This document shows positions 41,512 to 50,805 of a stretch of DNA of 64,000 nt, piece after piece. Source of the DNA: Sphingomonas cavernae (GTDB lineage: Bacteria > Pseudomonadota > Alphaproteobacteria > Sphingomonadales > Sphingomonadaceae); contig NZ_QYUM01000002.1 of NCBI RefSeq assembly GCF_003590775.1, positions 1,364,001-1,428,000 on the forward strand, given 5' to 3'. The notes under the pieces were generated by a model. That model worked only from the letters and a program-made list of their open reading frames with translations. It was not told the origin of the DNA and did no database searches. Position 1 is the first letter of the stretch; every line of letters starts with the position of its first letter. Made by a program: the position numbers and the translations under genes.

Positions 41512-42309
41512 ATGACCGACCCCCAAGACATGACCTATGCGCGCTATCTCGCGCTCGACGATCTGCTGTCCGCGCAGCATCCGGTTTCCGACCGGCATGA
41601 CGAGCTGCTGTTCATCATCATCCACCAGACCAAGGAGCTCTGGCTCAAGCAGATGATCGCCGAGCTCAAGCTCGCGCTCGACCAGATCCGCGCCGACGCG
41701 CTGGTGCCCGTCTACAAGGGGCTTGCGCGCGTCTCGCGCATCCAGGCGGTCATGACACTGTCCTGGGACATTCTCGCGACGATGACGCCCAGCGATTATT
41801 CGCGCTTCCGCTATGTTCTCGGCACAAGTTCGGGCTTCCAGTCCGACCAGTTCCGCACCGTCGAATATCTGCTCGGCCTCAAGGACGGCGCTTTTCTGCG
41901 TTATCAGGAAGACCGCCCGCACGCGCAGGCCGCGATGCGCGCCGCGCTTGAAGCGCCGAGCCTGTGGGACGAGGCCAACCGCGCGCTCGCCCGCGCCGGA
42001 ATCGCGGTCCCCGAAACCGCGCTCGAACGCGACTGGGCGACGCCCTATCAGCCCGACCCCGCGGTCGAGGCGGCGTGGACCGAGGTCTATCGCGACACCG
42101 AGCGTTACTGGAATCTGTACCAGCTCGCTGAGAAGCTGGTCGATCTCGATGACGCGCTCGGGACCTGGCGACACAAGCATGCGCAGACCGTCGAGCGCGT
42201 GATCGGCTTCAAGCGTGGCACCGGCGGCACCGCGGGGGTCCAGTATCTCCAGTCGACCGTCGGCAAACGCGCCTTTCCCGAGCTGTGGACGCTCAGGACG
42301 GCGCTATGA
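41512..42309 (+). CDS. kynA: tryptophan 2,3-dioxygenase
   Basis: The 265-residue heme enzyme opens the indole ring of tryptophan to N-formylkynurenine. Signature parts are MTYARYLALDDLLSAQHP, DELLFIIIHQTKELWLKQMIAELKLAL (active-site region near 38-64), SRFRYVLGTSSGFQSDQFRTVEYLLG, and the C-terminal WRHKHAQTVERVIGFKRGTGGTAGVQYL with the proximal heme His. It overlaps the next gene by four bases, forming a tryptophan-degradation operon. No kynurenine formamidase gene is visible nearby. Confidence 0.95.
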   Translation: MTDPQDMTYARYLALDDLLSAQHPVSDRHDELLFIIIHQTKELWLKQMIAELKLALDQIRADALVPVYKGLARVSRIQAVMTLSWDILATMTPSDYSRFRYVLGTSSGFQSDQFRTVEYLLGLKDGAFLRYQEDRPHAQAAMRAALEAPSLWDEANRALARAGIAVPETALERDWATPYQPDPAVEAAWTEVYRDTERYWNLYQLAEKLVDLDDALGTWRHKHAQTVERVIGFKRGTGGTAGVQYLQSTVGKRAFPELWTLRTAL

Positions 42310-43472
42310 GCCACAAGCATCTGTTTACGCAGGCGCTTGGCGCACAGGAACGTGAGGGTCGGCTGCATCTGGCGGCGCATTCGCACCATCTCTGGCCCGA
42401 TGCGAGCTTCGAGGGCCAGCGCCGCTGCTGGGAGGACGGCGCCTTCCTTGCCGACCGCAAATGGGACAGGGTGATGGGCGAAGTCTGGCCCGCCGCCCAG
42501 GCCCAGGTCGCCGCTGAACTCAATTTGCCCGATCCTTCCACTATCGTTTTCGCCTCCAACACGCATGAGCTGATGCTGCGCCTGCTCTCCGCGCGCACCG
42601 AGAAGCCGGTGCGCGTGCTGTCGAGCGACGGCGAGTTCCACAGCTTTCGCCGTCAGGCGGCGCGCTGGGTCGAGTCGGGACGTATCACGCTCGAGACCGT
42701 GCCCGTCGCGCCCTTTGAGAGCTTTGCCGACCGCTTCCTCGACGCGGCGCGAGAGCGCCGGCACGACCTGATCTTCGTCAGCCAGGTCTTCTTCAACAGC
42801 GGCCATGTGTTCGATCGCTTCGCCGAACTCGCGGCATTGGCCGATCCCGAGGGCTGCTGGGTCGCGATCGACGGCTATCACGGCTTCATGGCGGTGGAGA
42901 CCGATCTGTCGGCGGTCGCCGACAGACTGATCTTCGTTGCGGGCGGGTACAAATATGCGATGGCGGGCGAGGGCGTGGGCTTCATGCACTGCCCGCCAGG
43001 CTTTGGCGCCCGGCCCGAGATCAGCGGCTGGTATGCTGAATTTGACGATCTGTCGCTGCCACCAGGGACGATCGGCTATGCGCCCGATGCGCGGCGCTTC
43101 CTTGGCGCGACTTTCGATCCGTCGGGGCTCTACCGCTTCGTCGCGGTGCGCGAGATGCTCGCGCGCGAGGGGCTGACCACCGCCGCGATTGCCACGCATG
43201 TCGCCGCGCTTCAGCAGCGGCTTGCCGAGCGGCTGGATCGCACGCGTTTTGCCGGCGCCGAACTGATCAATCCGCCCGACGGCGGCGCGCATGCGCGTTT
43301 CCTCGCGCTTCGTTCGCAAGAGGCGCAGTCCTGGTATCGTCAGCTTGCAGAGGCCGGGGTGACGGTCGACGTGCGCGGCGACGTGCTGCGTATCGGGCTC
43401 GGCCTTTATCATGACGCATCCGATATCGAGTTGTTTCTTGAAAGATCGCGCGGCATCGCTTCCGCGCCCTGA
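42306..43472 (+). CDS. class V aminotransferase-fold PLP enzyme, kynureninase-like
   Basis: ATG 42306 overlaps the tryptophan dioxygenase stop. The 388-residue protein has a fold type I PLP core: [56 protein letters not shown] (PLP Asp), and the Lys in [20 protein letters not shown]. Coupling to the dioxygenase suggests it cleaves kynurenine to anthranilate and alanine. The sequence is not a classic KynU, and an aminotransferase or other class V lyase cannot be excluded. Confidence 0.8.
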   Translation: MSHKHLFTQALGAQEREGRLHLAAHSHHLWPDASFEGQRRCWEDGAFLADRKWDRVMGEVWPAAQAQVAAELNLPDPSTIVFASNTHELMLRLLSARTEKPVRVLSSDGEFHSFRRQAARWVESGRITLETVPVAPFESFADRFLDAARERRHDLIFVSQVFFNSGHVFDRFAELAALADPEGCWVAIDGYHGFMAVETDLSAVADRLIFVAGGYKYAMAGEGVGFMHCPPGFGARPEISGWYAEFDDLSLPPGTIGYAPDARRFLGATFDPSGLYRFVAVREMLAREGLTTAAIATHVAALQQRLAERLDRTRFAGAELINPPDGGAHARFLALRSQEAQSWYRQLAEAGVTVDVRGDVLRIGLGLYHDASDIELFLERSRGIASAP

Positions 43473-43551
43473 TCCGCTTCGCGAGGCGAGCCCGCAGCTT
43501 CCATATCTGGGTTTCAAGCTCGCGCTTGATCCGGCCAATCTCACACGCGCT

Positions 43552-43791
43552 CATCATCATTTCAAGGTTGTGACCGCGATGAGCCCGCTCCAGTACCAGA
43601 AGCAAATCCGGCTTCACGAGGCGCGCACGCTGATGCTGTCGCGCGGCATGGATGCGGCGAGTGCGGGGCATGAGGTGGGCTATGACAGCCCGTCGCAGTT
43701 CAGCCGCGAATATCGCCGGCTGTTCGGTGCGCCACCCGTGCAGGACGCGCAGCGGCTGCGCACCCAACCCGATCTAGCGATGGGCGCCTGA
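43552..43791 (+). pseudogene. truncated AraC-family regulator remnant
   Basis: The segment [62 protein letters not shown] is the second half of an AraC HTH pair, complete with the [17 protein letters not shown] signature. Everything before the HHHFK helix of the first HTH is missing and the upstream sequence is unrelated. The frame also continues backward into the kynureninase-like gene. It is a 5' truncated leftover of a regulator, possibly of the tryptophan operon. It overlaps the end of the opposing Pr6Pr gene. Confidence 0.75.
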
Positions 43792-44412
43792 TCGCTGCGG
43801 TATCATCCGGTCGACCGCGATGAAGGCCGTGCACAGCGCCGCGAACAACACAAACAGAAAGGCGATGTTGGCGAGAACCTGGGCATAGCCCAGCCGCGCT
43901 ACTTCGAGCACCGGATAGGGATATTCGTCCACCACCGCGCCGCGCGCCATCACCCAGATCACGTAGATCACGGGATAGGCGAGCATGCGCGGCAGCGCAT
44001 CCCATTCGAGATGGCGATGCGCCGCGAAGCCCAGCCACCAGAGCAGGTAGAGGACAGGAAGCAGATAGTGGAGCGTGACATCCGCCACGCGAAACAGCCC
44101 CTGCGGGTCCCAGATCCGCGCGAGCATCAGATGGTAGAAGAGCATGACGAAGACGATCGACGCCGCCAGCGCGGCGCGGTGCACGCTCTCGCGGAAGAAG
44201 TGCAGCGCGGGACGCTGCCAGAACTCGGCGAGATAGACGAGCACGATCCCGATATTGGTCAGGATCGTGAAGAAGCTGAAGAAGAATACGATCGCGCCGG
44301 GCAGGCTGCGCCCCTGCTGCATCGAGGTCGTGACGGTGAGCGTAAGCTGGAGCAGCAACGTCGCCGTTCCCAAAACAAGTCCAAGCGCCGCGACACTTCT
44401 GCCTGCATTCAT
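43774..44412 (-). CDS. Pr6Pr family membrane protein
   Basis: ATG 44412 follows GAGGGGAA. The 212-residue protein has six hydrophobic helices and the family marks [21 protein letters not shown] (helix 2), [29 protein letters not shown] (with the conserved His), and [31 protein letters not shown]. It belongs to the FAR-17a/AIG1-like group, named for a six-helix pattern and for androgen-induced fatty-acid ester hydrolases. The function in bacteria is unproven. It begins 11 bases after the FAD oxidase stop. Confidence 0.85.
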   Translation of the reverse strand: MNAGRSVAALGLVLGTATLLLQLTLTVTTSMQQGRSLPGAIVFFFSFFTILTNIGIVLVYLAEFWQRPALHFFRESVHRAALAASIVFVMLFYHLMLARIWDPQGLFRVADVTLHYLLPVLYLLWWLGFAAHRHLEWDALPRMLAYPVIYVIWVMARGAVVDEYPYPVLEVARLGYAQVLANIAFLFVLFAALCTAFIAVDRMIPQRSGAHR

Positions 44413-44422
44413 GCTTTTCCCC

Positions 44423-45661
44423 TCAATGCACCGCGCGCACCTGCGTCTCGCCCTTGGACGCGAGCGAGAAGCGCGGTTCGGTCGTGTCGAGCGTATCAGT
44501 GACGAGCGCCGCCGCATAACGACCGACCGCCGGGCCATGCTTGAACCCGTGTCCCGAACCTGCGCCGACAAGGACCGTATTGGCCCAGCGCGGGTGGCGG
44601 TCGATCAGCAGGTCGCCATTGGCGCTGTTCTCATACTGGCAGACGCGCGCCTCGCTGAGGGGAGCCTTGGCGAGCGCGGGGAAGCGGCGCGCCATGAAGC
44701 TGCGGACATCGGCGAGAGCGGCGGCTGAGGGCGTGCGATCGACCGTGTCGGGGTCGATCGGCAGACCGTGTGCGTCGTGCGCGATCTTGAAGCCGCGATT
44801 CTCGAGATCGGGAAAGCCGTAATAGATGTCGCCATCGTTGAAATCGGCCCAGCCGGGGAGTTGGGCGGGGCCGAATCGCGCATCGCCCGCGGGCGGTGCG
44901 AAGAAGAACACCTCCTGCCGCGTCGGGAATATCCGGCGGCCGAGAATGTCGGGAAAAAGCCTCGGCAGCCACGGGCCGCACGCGAAGACGAACTGCGTCG
45001 CTGACAGTGTCTCGCCCGCCGCCGTTACGACGCGGTCGAGACGCGCAACGGCGGGATCGGGCGGCACGATCGCCGCCTGTCGATAGGCGCCGCCCGCGCG
45101 CACGAACCGGTCGACCAGCGTTTGCACAGCGCGCCGCGCCATCAGTGCGCCGAACGCCGGCTCGTAAAGGCCGAGCTCGATCCCCGCGAAGTCGATCTGC
45201 GGAAAGCGCGACCGCATTTGGGCGATGTCGAGCAACTGCGTTGGCAGCTTCAGTTCGCGATGAACCTTGAGCGTCGCTTCGACAAAAGCATCCTGCCGAG
45301 GGAAGAAGAAGAGCACGCCGGCCTTGTGAAATACCGGCAATCCCGCCGCGTCAGAGAGCGCCTGCCAATCGCCGAGCGAGTCCCACGCCATGCGCGTATA
45401 AACGGCGTCCGCACCGTAGCTGCCCCGCGTCATCCGCGATTCGCCACCCGAGGACGCGCGCGCATGCGCCGGCCCCCAGGCGTCGAGCAGCAGCACGCGC
45501 TTGCCCTGATCCTGCAGCCTGGCGGCTGTCCAGGCGCCGAATACGCCCGCGCCGACCACGATCACGTCATGACGCGCTGCGCCGCGCGGCGCCCCGAGCG
45601 CCGATGAGGCGAGCGCGCCAGCGCCAACGCCCAGCGCCCCCCGACGCGTGAGCCCGGCCAT
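44423..45661 (-). CDS. FAD-dependent oxidase, N-methyltryptophan/sarcosine oxidase-like, with Tat signal
   Basis: The 412-residue protein starts TRRGALGVGAGALASSALGAP, a twin-arginine-type export signal. The FAD-binding DVIVVGAGVFGAWTAARLQDQGKRVLLLDAW follows, then ASSGGESRMTRGSYG, the segment that anchors FAD in monomeric sarcosine oxidases. The end has DLLIDRHPRWANTVLVGAGSGHGFKHGPAVGRYAA. Such enzymes oxidise secondary amines or N-methyl amino acids with oxygen, giving peroxide. Export of the folded protein is suggested by the signal. It is followed by the Pr6Pr gene. Confidence 0.88.
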   Translation of the reverse strand: MAGLTRRGALGVGAGALASSALGAPRGAARHDVIVVGAGVFGAWTAARLQDQGKRVLLLDAWGPAHARASSGGESRMTRGSYGADAVYTRMAWDSLGDWQALSDAAGLPVFHKAGVLFFFPRQDAFVEATLKVHRELKLPTQLLDIAQMRSRFPQIDFAGIELGLYEPAFGALMARRAVQTLVDRFVRAGGAYRQAAIVPPDPAVARLDRVVTAAGETLSATQFVFACGPWLPRLFPDILGRRIFPTRQEVFFFAPPAGDARFGPAQLPGWADFNDGDIYYGFPDLENRGFKIAHDAHGLPIDPDTVDRTPSAAALADVRSFMARRFPALAKAPLSEARVCQYENSANGDLLIDRHPRWANTVLVGAGSGHGFKHGPAVGRYAAALVTDTLDTTEPRFSLASKGETQVRAVH

Positions 45662-45668
45662 CGCAGCG

Positions 45669-45986
45669 TCAGCCCTTGCCCGACGGGTCGAGCGATTCCT
45701 TGCCGAACTGCACGATCATCTCACCCACCTCGCGTGCCAAAGTCATGCTGCGGACGCCTTGATCCCGGATGAAATCGCCCTGGATACGGAGGACCTCGGC
45801 TAGGCTCGAGGCCTTTGCAGCAGCACGCATCGCCGCAAAGGCCTCGCGCGTGTTGGTTTCGGCATGATCGATCATCTTGAGGCTGATCGCGCCCGAATTT
45901 TCGGCGGCCTTCTTGCCCGCCTCGGTCAGCGCATCCGTCGCCGAATCCGCGCTCTTGCCCGTGGCGCCCGATTTTCCTTCAGCCAT
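45669..45986 (-). CDS. phasin family protein
   Basis: The 105-residue protein is helical and Ala-rich. SLKMIDHAETNTREAFAAMRAAAKASSLAEVLRIQGDFIRDQGVRSMTLAREVGEMIVQFGKESL is the phasin helical core. Phasins coat polyhydroxyalkanoate granules. No polymer synthase is visible here. It sits 7 bases before the FAD oxidase start on the same strand, probably by chance or as one transcript. Confidence 0.85.
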   Translation of the reverse strand: MAEGKSGATGKSADSATDALTEAGKKAAENSGAISLKMIDHAETNTREAFAAMRAAAKASSLAEVLRIQGDFIRDQGVRSMTLAREVGEMIVQFGKESLDPSGKG

Positions 45987-46183
45987 GATCCTCTCCTCCT
46001 GCTTTCGCGGTCGGGTGGAGACGATCGAAGATCGGCACGCCGTACGGCACTCGAACGGAGGCGGTCTTCGTCAAATCCCTCTCCCCTATGGTCCTGCCAA
46101 GATTGCCGAATCGAGCGCGGCGCACAAGCGCCAAGGTTGACGTCGCAACCCCGGCGTTCAATTCTGGTTGGGGGAGGCGCGCG

Positions 46184-46906
46184 ATGCCGGCACGATCAGT
46201 TGAGCTACCCGTGGATCAGGCCGTCCGGCTGGCCGTTGCCACCTTCGAGGCAGAGGCCGATCCCGCTTATCGTGACAGCCTGGGGCCGCGCTACGGCATC
46301 CATGCGAACGACGCCTATGGCGTCAAAATGGCGTCGATCCAGAAACTCGCCAAAAGTCTGGGGCGCAGCCAAGCGCTCGCCGACGCGCTCTGGGCAACGC
46401 GCTGCTACGAGGCGCGGATGTTGTGCGCCTATGTCGATGACATCGAGGCGGTCACGCCCGATCGCATGGATCGCTGGGCGGCCGATTTCGACAATTGGGC
46501 GGTGTGCGACACGCTGTGCTTTTCGCTGTGGGACCGGACGCCCCATGCCTTTGACCGGATTCATGCGTGGGCGTCGCGCGACGAGGAGTTCGTTAAGCGC
46601 GCATCGTTCGCGCTGCTCGCAAGCGTTGCGCTCCATGGCAAGGGCCTGCTCGACGACCCCTTTCTGGATGCGCTGACGCTGATCGAACCCGCCGCCGAGG
46701 ACGATCGCAATTTCGTGAAGAAGGGCGTCAACTGGGCGCTGCGCGCCGTCGGTGGTCGGCGGCGGATTCTCAATGACGAGGCGATCAGGATCGCCGAACG
46801 GTTGGCGGCGTCGAATGCGCCTACGCCACGCTGGGTCGGCAAGGACGCGCTGAAGGCGCTGACAAGCCCGCAGCTTCAGGAACGGCTCGCGAAGAAACCG
46901 AGCTAG
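46184..46906 (+). CDS. DNA alkylation repair (ALK/HEAT repeat) protein
   Basis: ATG 46184 follows GGGGAGG. The 240-residue protein is all-helical. Family marks include KMASIQKLAKSLGRSQALADALWATRCYEARMLCAYVDD, WAADFDNWAVCDTLCFSLW, DEEFVKRASFALLASVALHGK and DDRNFVKKGVNWALRAVGGRR. AlkD-type proteins grip alkylated DNA with HEAT-like repeats and remove bulky cationic bases; this is a distant member and its activity is not certain. It stands alone before a palindromic element. Confidence 0.88.
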   Translation: MPARSVELPVDQAVRLAVATFEAEADPAYRDSLGPRYGIHANDAYGVKMASIQKLAKSLGRSQALADALWATRCYEARMLCAYVDDIEAVTPDRMDRWAADFDNWAVCDTLCFSLWDRTPHAFDRIHAWASRDEEFVKRASFALLASVALHGKGLLDDPFLDALTLIEPAAEDDRNFVKKGVNWALRAVGGRRRILNDEAIRIAERLAASNAPTPRWVGKDALKALTSPQLQERLAKKPS

Positions 46907-46910
46907 GGCG

Positions 46911-47121
46911 CGTGGACAATTGTCCTTCATCGTCATTCTGGGGCCTAGGCGAACCCGGAAAACCGAAGGTTTTACGCTGGTTCGACTTGGAACCCGGAAT
47001 CCATGAACGCAGCAACCATGCTGTCAGGGTGCAGTGTTCGTGGGTTCCAGATAGCTCGATTTTCTACCCAAATCAGAGATTTGGAGAAAATCGGCTTCTG
47101 GAATGACGATAATTGTCCACG
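46911..47121. repeat. MITE-like element with 11-bp terminal inverted repeats
   Basis: CGTGGACAATT (46911-46921) and AATTGTCCACG (47111-47121) are exact complements. Inside them ATCGTCATTC and GAATGACGAT form a second matching pair, and the core carries hairpins around ggaacccggaatccatgaac. No coding capacity is seen. It fills the gap between the alkylation repair gene and gpsA and looks like a transposon relic or sphingomonad mosaic repeat. Confidence 0.75.
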
Positions 47122-47125
47122 GCTC

Positions 47126-48106
47126 CTAGTGCGCTTCGGGACGCAGCGGTCGCGAGAGCAGGTCCTCGACCACCGCGTCCACCGTCATTGCGCCCGTGAG
47201 CAGCGCGCAGACCGCATCGACGACGGGCATCTCGACCCCTGCGGCGCGCGCGGCCTGTTGCAGCACGGGCGCTGTAAAGGCGCCTTCGGCAACCGTACGG
47301 CGATCGGCAAGAAGATCCCCCGCGCTCCGACCCTCGCCCAGCCCCTTGCCCAGCGAAAAGTTGCGTGACTGGGTCGACGAGCAGGTGAGGACGAGGTCGC
47401 CCAGCCCCGAAAGTCCCGCCAGCGTTTCAGGGCGTGCGCCGCGCGCGACGCCGAAGCGTGTCATCTCGGCAAAGCCGCGCGCGATCAGCGCTGAGCGTGC
47501 GTTGAAACCGAGTCCGCGCCCGTCGACGACGCCGCACGCTATCGCGAGCACATTCTTGACCGCGCCGCCGATCTCGGCGCCGATCACGTCGGCCGATCCA
47601 TAGGTGCGAAAACGCGGGCGCGCGAGGCGCGCTGCGATGCGTTCGCCCAGCGCCGCATCCGCGCAGGCCAGCGTGACCGCCGTGGGCAGGCCCTTGGCGA
47701 CCTCCGCCGCGAAGGTCGGTCCGGAAAGCACCGCGATGGACGCCTCGGGGCACATTTCCTCGGCGATCTCGGAGACGAGCTTCTGCGTCCCCGACTCGAT
47801 CCCCTTGGCGCACAGGATCAGCGCGCGGCCGTCGGCGTCGATGCCGCCAAGCACGGCGCGCACATGCTGCGCGGGACTTACCACCAGCAGCGCATCGCTG
47901 TCGGACAGGTCGGCCAGCAGGCCCGTCGCGCGAATCCCGGGCGATAGCGGGACGTCGGGCAAATAAAGCGGATTGGTGTGACTGCCATTGATCGAGCCTA
48001 CCACGTCGGGTTCGAGCGCCCACAGCAGCACGTCCTCGCCGCCAGCCGCCGCAACCTGCGCAAGCGCAGTGCCCCAGGCTCCGCCCCCAATGACCCCGAT
48101 TTTCAT
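47126..48106 (-). CDS. gpsA: glycerol-3-phosphate dehydrogenase [NAD(P)+]
   Basis: The 326-residue enzyme reduces dihydroxyacetone phosphate to sn-glycerol 3-phosphate for phospholipid synthesis. It has the N-terminal [18 protein letters not shown] dinucleotide site, [51 protein letters not shown], and [19 protein letters not shown] with the catalytic Lys. Its start overlaps the tsaD stop by four bases, so tsaD and gpsA are one operon. Confidence 0.97.
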   Translation of the reverse strand: MKIGVIGGGAWGTALAQVAAAGGEDVLLWALEPDVVGSINGSHTNPLYLPDVPLSPGIRATGLLADLSDSDALLVVSPAQHVRAVLGGIDADGRALILCAKGIESGTQKLVSEIAEEMCPEASIAVLSGPTFAAEVAKGLPTAVTLACADAALGERIAARLARPRFRTYGSADVIGAEIGGAVKNVLAIACGVVDGRGLGFNARSALIARGFAEMTRFGVARGARPETLAGLSGLGDLVLTCSSTQSRNFSLGKGLGEGRSAGDLLADRRTVAEGAFTAPVLQQAARAAGVEMPVVDAVCALLTGAMTVDAVVEDLLSRPLRPEAH

Positions 48107-49137
48107 GCCTTGACCCCTGCTCCTCGTGCCTTTTCCGCATTCGGATCAAGCGGCCAGCGCGGCCGCGCCGCGAAATCGAGCGGATCGGACCTGCCCTGAA
48201 GAAAGTGTTCGGCGCCCGCCCAGCCGATCATCGCGGCATTGTCGGTGCACAGCCAGAGCGGCGGTGCGAAAAAGGGAAGGTCGTTCTCAGCGGCCAGCGC
48301 CTCGAGTGCCCCGCGCACCGCCTTGTTGGCCGCAACCCCACCCGCGACGACGAGCGCGGTCGCGCCGGGCGCGCGTCCGATCGCCCGGCGAGTCCTGTCA
48401 ACCAGGCAATCGACCACCGCCTGCTGGAACGAGGCCGCGATATCCTCGGTGCGGTGGGTGCCCGCATCGCGCGCGCGCAGCACCGCGCTCTTGAGGCCGG
48501 CAAAGGAGAAATGGGGCTCGGGCGTACCGAGGAGCGGGCGGGGGAGGGGGACGGCTTTCGGATCGCCATCCAGCGCTGCCTTCTCGACCGCCGGGCCGCC
48601 GGGAAAGCCGAGGCCAAGCAGCTTGGCGGTCTTGTCATAGGCCTCGCCGGCAGCGTCATCGATCGTTGTTGCCAGCCGGCGATACCGCCCGACACCCTCT
48701 ACGAAGAGCAACTGGCAATGCCCGCCCGACACGAGCAGCAGCAGATAGGGAAATTGAAGCTCGGCATCCGCCAGCCGCGGCGAGAGTGCATGGCCTTCGA
48801 GATGATTGACCGCAATCAGCGGCTTGTCCGCGGCGAGCGCGAGCGCCTTGGCTGTGACAAGCCCGACCATCACGCCGCCGATCAGCCCCGGCCCCGCGGT
48901 CGCGGCGATTGCGTCGATATCCTCGAGTTCGACCCCCGCCTCGGCGAGTGCAGCGGCGACAAGCGGCTCCAACGCCTCGACATGTGCGCGTGCCGCGATC
49001 TCGGGCACGACGCCGCCATAGGGCCGATGCGCGGCCTCCTGCCCCGCGAGCTTGTGCGAGAGGATGCGCCGGTCGGTGGCGATCACCGCCGCCGCGGTCT
49101 CGTCGCAGCTCGATTCTATGCCGAGGATGAGTGCCAT
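48103..49137 (-). CDS. tsaD: tRNA N6-adenosine threonylcarbamoyltransferase
   Basis: The 344-residue protein begins [17 protein letters not shown] and has [18 protein letters not shown] and [13 protein letters not shown], whose His pair binds iron. [21 protein letters not shown] and [17 protein letters not shown] complete the ASKHA fold. With TsaB and TsaE it transfers threonylcarbamoyl to A37 of ANN-decoding tRNAs. It overlaps gpsA and diverges from hemC across 43 bp. Confidence 0.97.
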   Translation of the reverse strand: MALILGIESSCDETAAAVIATDRRILSHKLAGQEAAHRPYGGVVPEIAARAHVEALEPLVAAALAEAGVELEDIDAIAATAGPGLIGGVMVGLVTAKALALAADKPLIAVNHLEGHALSPRLADAELQFPYLLLLVSGGHCQLLFVEGVGRYRRLATTIDDAAGEAYDKTAKLLGLGFPGGPAVEKAALDGDPKAVPLPRPLLGTPEPHFSFAGLKSAVLRARDAGTHRTEDIAASFQQAVVDCLVDRTRRAIGRAPGATALVVAGGVAANKAVRGALEALAAENDLPFFAPPLWLCTDNAAMIGWAGAEHFLQGRSDPLDFAARPRWPLDPNAEKARGAGVKA

Positions 49138-49180
49138 TGTGCCTTTTCTCTAGTGGCGTTCATCGCTAGCACAACCCGCC

Positions 49181-50107
49181 ATGACCTCCCTTCCCGATAC
49201 ACTGAAGCTCGGCACACGCGGATCGCCGCTGGCGATGACCCAGGCCAATATGGTGCGCGACGCGCTGATTGCAGCCCATAAGCTCGCGCCGCGCGCGATC
49301 GAGATCGTCCCGATCAAGACCAGCGGCGACAAGATTCAGGACCGCGCGCTCGCGGAGGTTGGCGGCAAGGCGCTGTGGACCAAGGAGATCGACCGCGCGC
49401 TGGAGGACGGTCGCATCGATTTCGCGGTGCATTCGATGAAGGATGTCGAGACGATTCGTCCCTCCGGAATCGCGATCGCGGCGATGCTCGAACGCGCGGA
49501 TGTGCGCGATCGGTTGATCGGCGCCGAGAGCATAAGCGCAATTGCAGCAGGCGGGCGCGTCGGAACCAGCTCGCCGCGGCGATCGGCGCAAATCCTGCGC
49601 GCACGCCCCGATCTGGAGATCGTGCTGTTTCGCGGCAATGTCGCGACGCGGCTCGAAAAGCTCGAACGTGGCGAGGCTGACGCGACGCTGCTCGCCGCAG
49701 CAGGGCTAGACCGGCTGGGCCAGGCGGGGATCGGCCATGCGGTCCCCGTCGAGCAGATGCTGCCCGCGCCGTCACAGGGGGCGGTCGGAATCGAATGTCT
49801 TGCCGACCGCGGCGCACTGCGCGCCTTTTTGGGAGCGATCGACCATGCGACGACACATATGTGCGTCGCCGCCGAGCGTTTGCTGCTCGAGAAGCTCGGC
49901 GCGGACTGCCGCTCGCCCGTCGCCGCGCTCGCCTTGCGCGAGGCGATGGGGCTTTGGCTGCGCGCCGAACTGCTCAGCAATGATGGCCGCGAGCATGTGA
50001 CCGGAGAGGCGCATTTCGCGATTGGCGACGATGCGGCGGTGGCGGAACTCGCGGCGTCGTTGCTCGATCGTTCGCCCCCCGCGCTGCGTGCGCTGTTCAC
50101 GGGATGA
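49181..50107 (+). CDS. hemC: hydroxymethylbilane synthase (porphobilinogen deaminase)
   Basis: The 308-residue enzyme links four porphobilinogens into hydroxymethylbilane. Marks are LKLGTRGSPLAMTQANMV, RIDFAVHSMKDVET, TSSPRRSAQILRARPDLEIVLFRGNVATRLEKL, PAPSQGAVGIECLADR, and LLLEKLGADCRSPVAALA with the Cys that holds the dipyrromethane cofactor. It overlaps hemD by four bases. The promoter lies in the short gap shared with tsaD. Confidence 0.97.
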   Translation: MTSLPDTLKLGTRGSPLAMTQANMVRDALIAAHKLAPRAIEIVPIKTSGDKIQDRALAEVGGKALWTKEIDRALEDGRIDFAVHSMKDVETIRPSGIAIAAMLERADVRDRLIGAESISAIAAGGRVGTSSPRRSAQILRARPDLEIVLFRGNVATRLEKLERGEADATLLAAAGLDRLGQAGIGHAVPVEQMLPAPSQGAVGIECLADRGALRAFLGAIDHATTHMCVAAERLLLEKLGADCRSPVAALALREAMGLWLRAELLSNDGREHVTGEAHFAIGDDAAVAELAASLLDRSPPALRALFTG

Positions 50108-50805
50108 GCCGACCGCTGCTCGTGCTGCGTCCCGAGCCGGGAAACGCCGCGACCATCGCACGCGCCAACGCGCTCGGGCTCGAGGCGATCACGGTGCCGT
50201 TGTTCGAGATCGTGCCGATTGAATGGCAGGCCCCCGGTTCCGCGCATTTCGACGCGCTGATGGTGACCAGCGCCAATGCAGTGCGCCATGGCGGTGAAGC
50301 GCTGAAACACTATGCCGCACTTCCCGTCTATGCGGTGAGCGCGGCGACCGGCGAAACGCTCGCGGCGGCCGGATTCAGCGATATCCGCGTCGGGCCGGGG
50401 GACGCGATCGGGCTGATCGAACTGCTGGTCCGCGACGGTGTCTCGCGCGTGCTGCACCTGTGCGGCGAGGATCGCCGCGAGCCCGATCCGCAGGGCGTCG
50501 AGATAGAGCGCGTCGCTGTCTATGCGGCGCGCGCCATCGCTGAACCTGCAGGGCTTGCCGAAGCCGTTGCACGCCAGCCCGTGGCAATGGCGCATTCGCC
50601 ACGCGCCGCGGCGCGCCTCTCGGCGCTCGTGTCCGACCGGAGCCAGATCGCGCTCGCCGCGATCAGCGCCAATGCCGCTGTGGCGTCCGGCATCGGCTGG
50701 CGGGCGGTTGCCATTGCTGACGCTCCCACCGATCAGGCTTTGCTGGCGATTGCCGCGCGCATGTGCAAACAAGAGTACGACAATTCGAGGGACGGGCCGC
50801 AATGA
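50104..50805 (+). CDS. hemD: uroporphyrinogen-III synthase
   Basis: The 233-residue protein is a two-domain HemD fold: PLLVLRPEPGNAATIARANALGLEAITVPLFEIVPIEW, DALMVTSANAVRHGGEAL, VYAVSAATGETLAAAGFSDI, RVLHLCGEDRREPDPQGVEIERVAVYAA and IAAISANAAVASGIGW. HemD proteins vary widely, so the call rests on these motifs plus position after hemC. It closes hydroxymethylbilane to uroporphyrinogen III. It overlaps the next gene by four bases. Confidence 0.93.
   Translation: MSRPLLVLRPEPGNAATIARANALGLEAITVPLFEIVPIEWQAPGSAHFDALMVTSANAVRHGGEALKHYAALPVYAVSAATGETLAAAGFSDIRVGPGDAIGLIELLVRDGVSRVLHLCGEDRREPDPQGVEIERVAVYAARAIAEPAGLAEAVARQPVAMAHSPRAAARLSALVSDRSQIALAAISANAAVASGIGWRAVAIADAPTDQALLAIAARMCKQEYDNSRDGPQ

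Noticed and set aside
43411-43791. An intact AraC-family regulator
   Set aside because: Only the last 80 residues are AraC-like; the N-terminal half is unrelated and overlaps the preceding enzyme gene.
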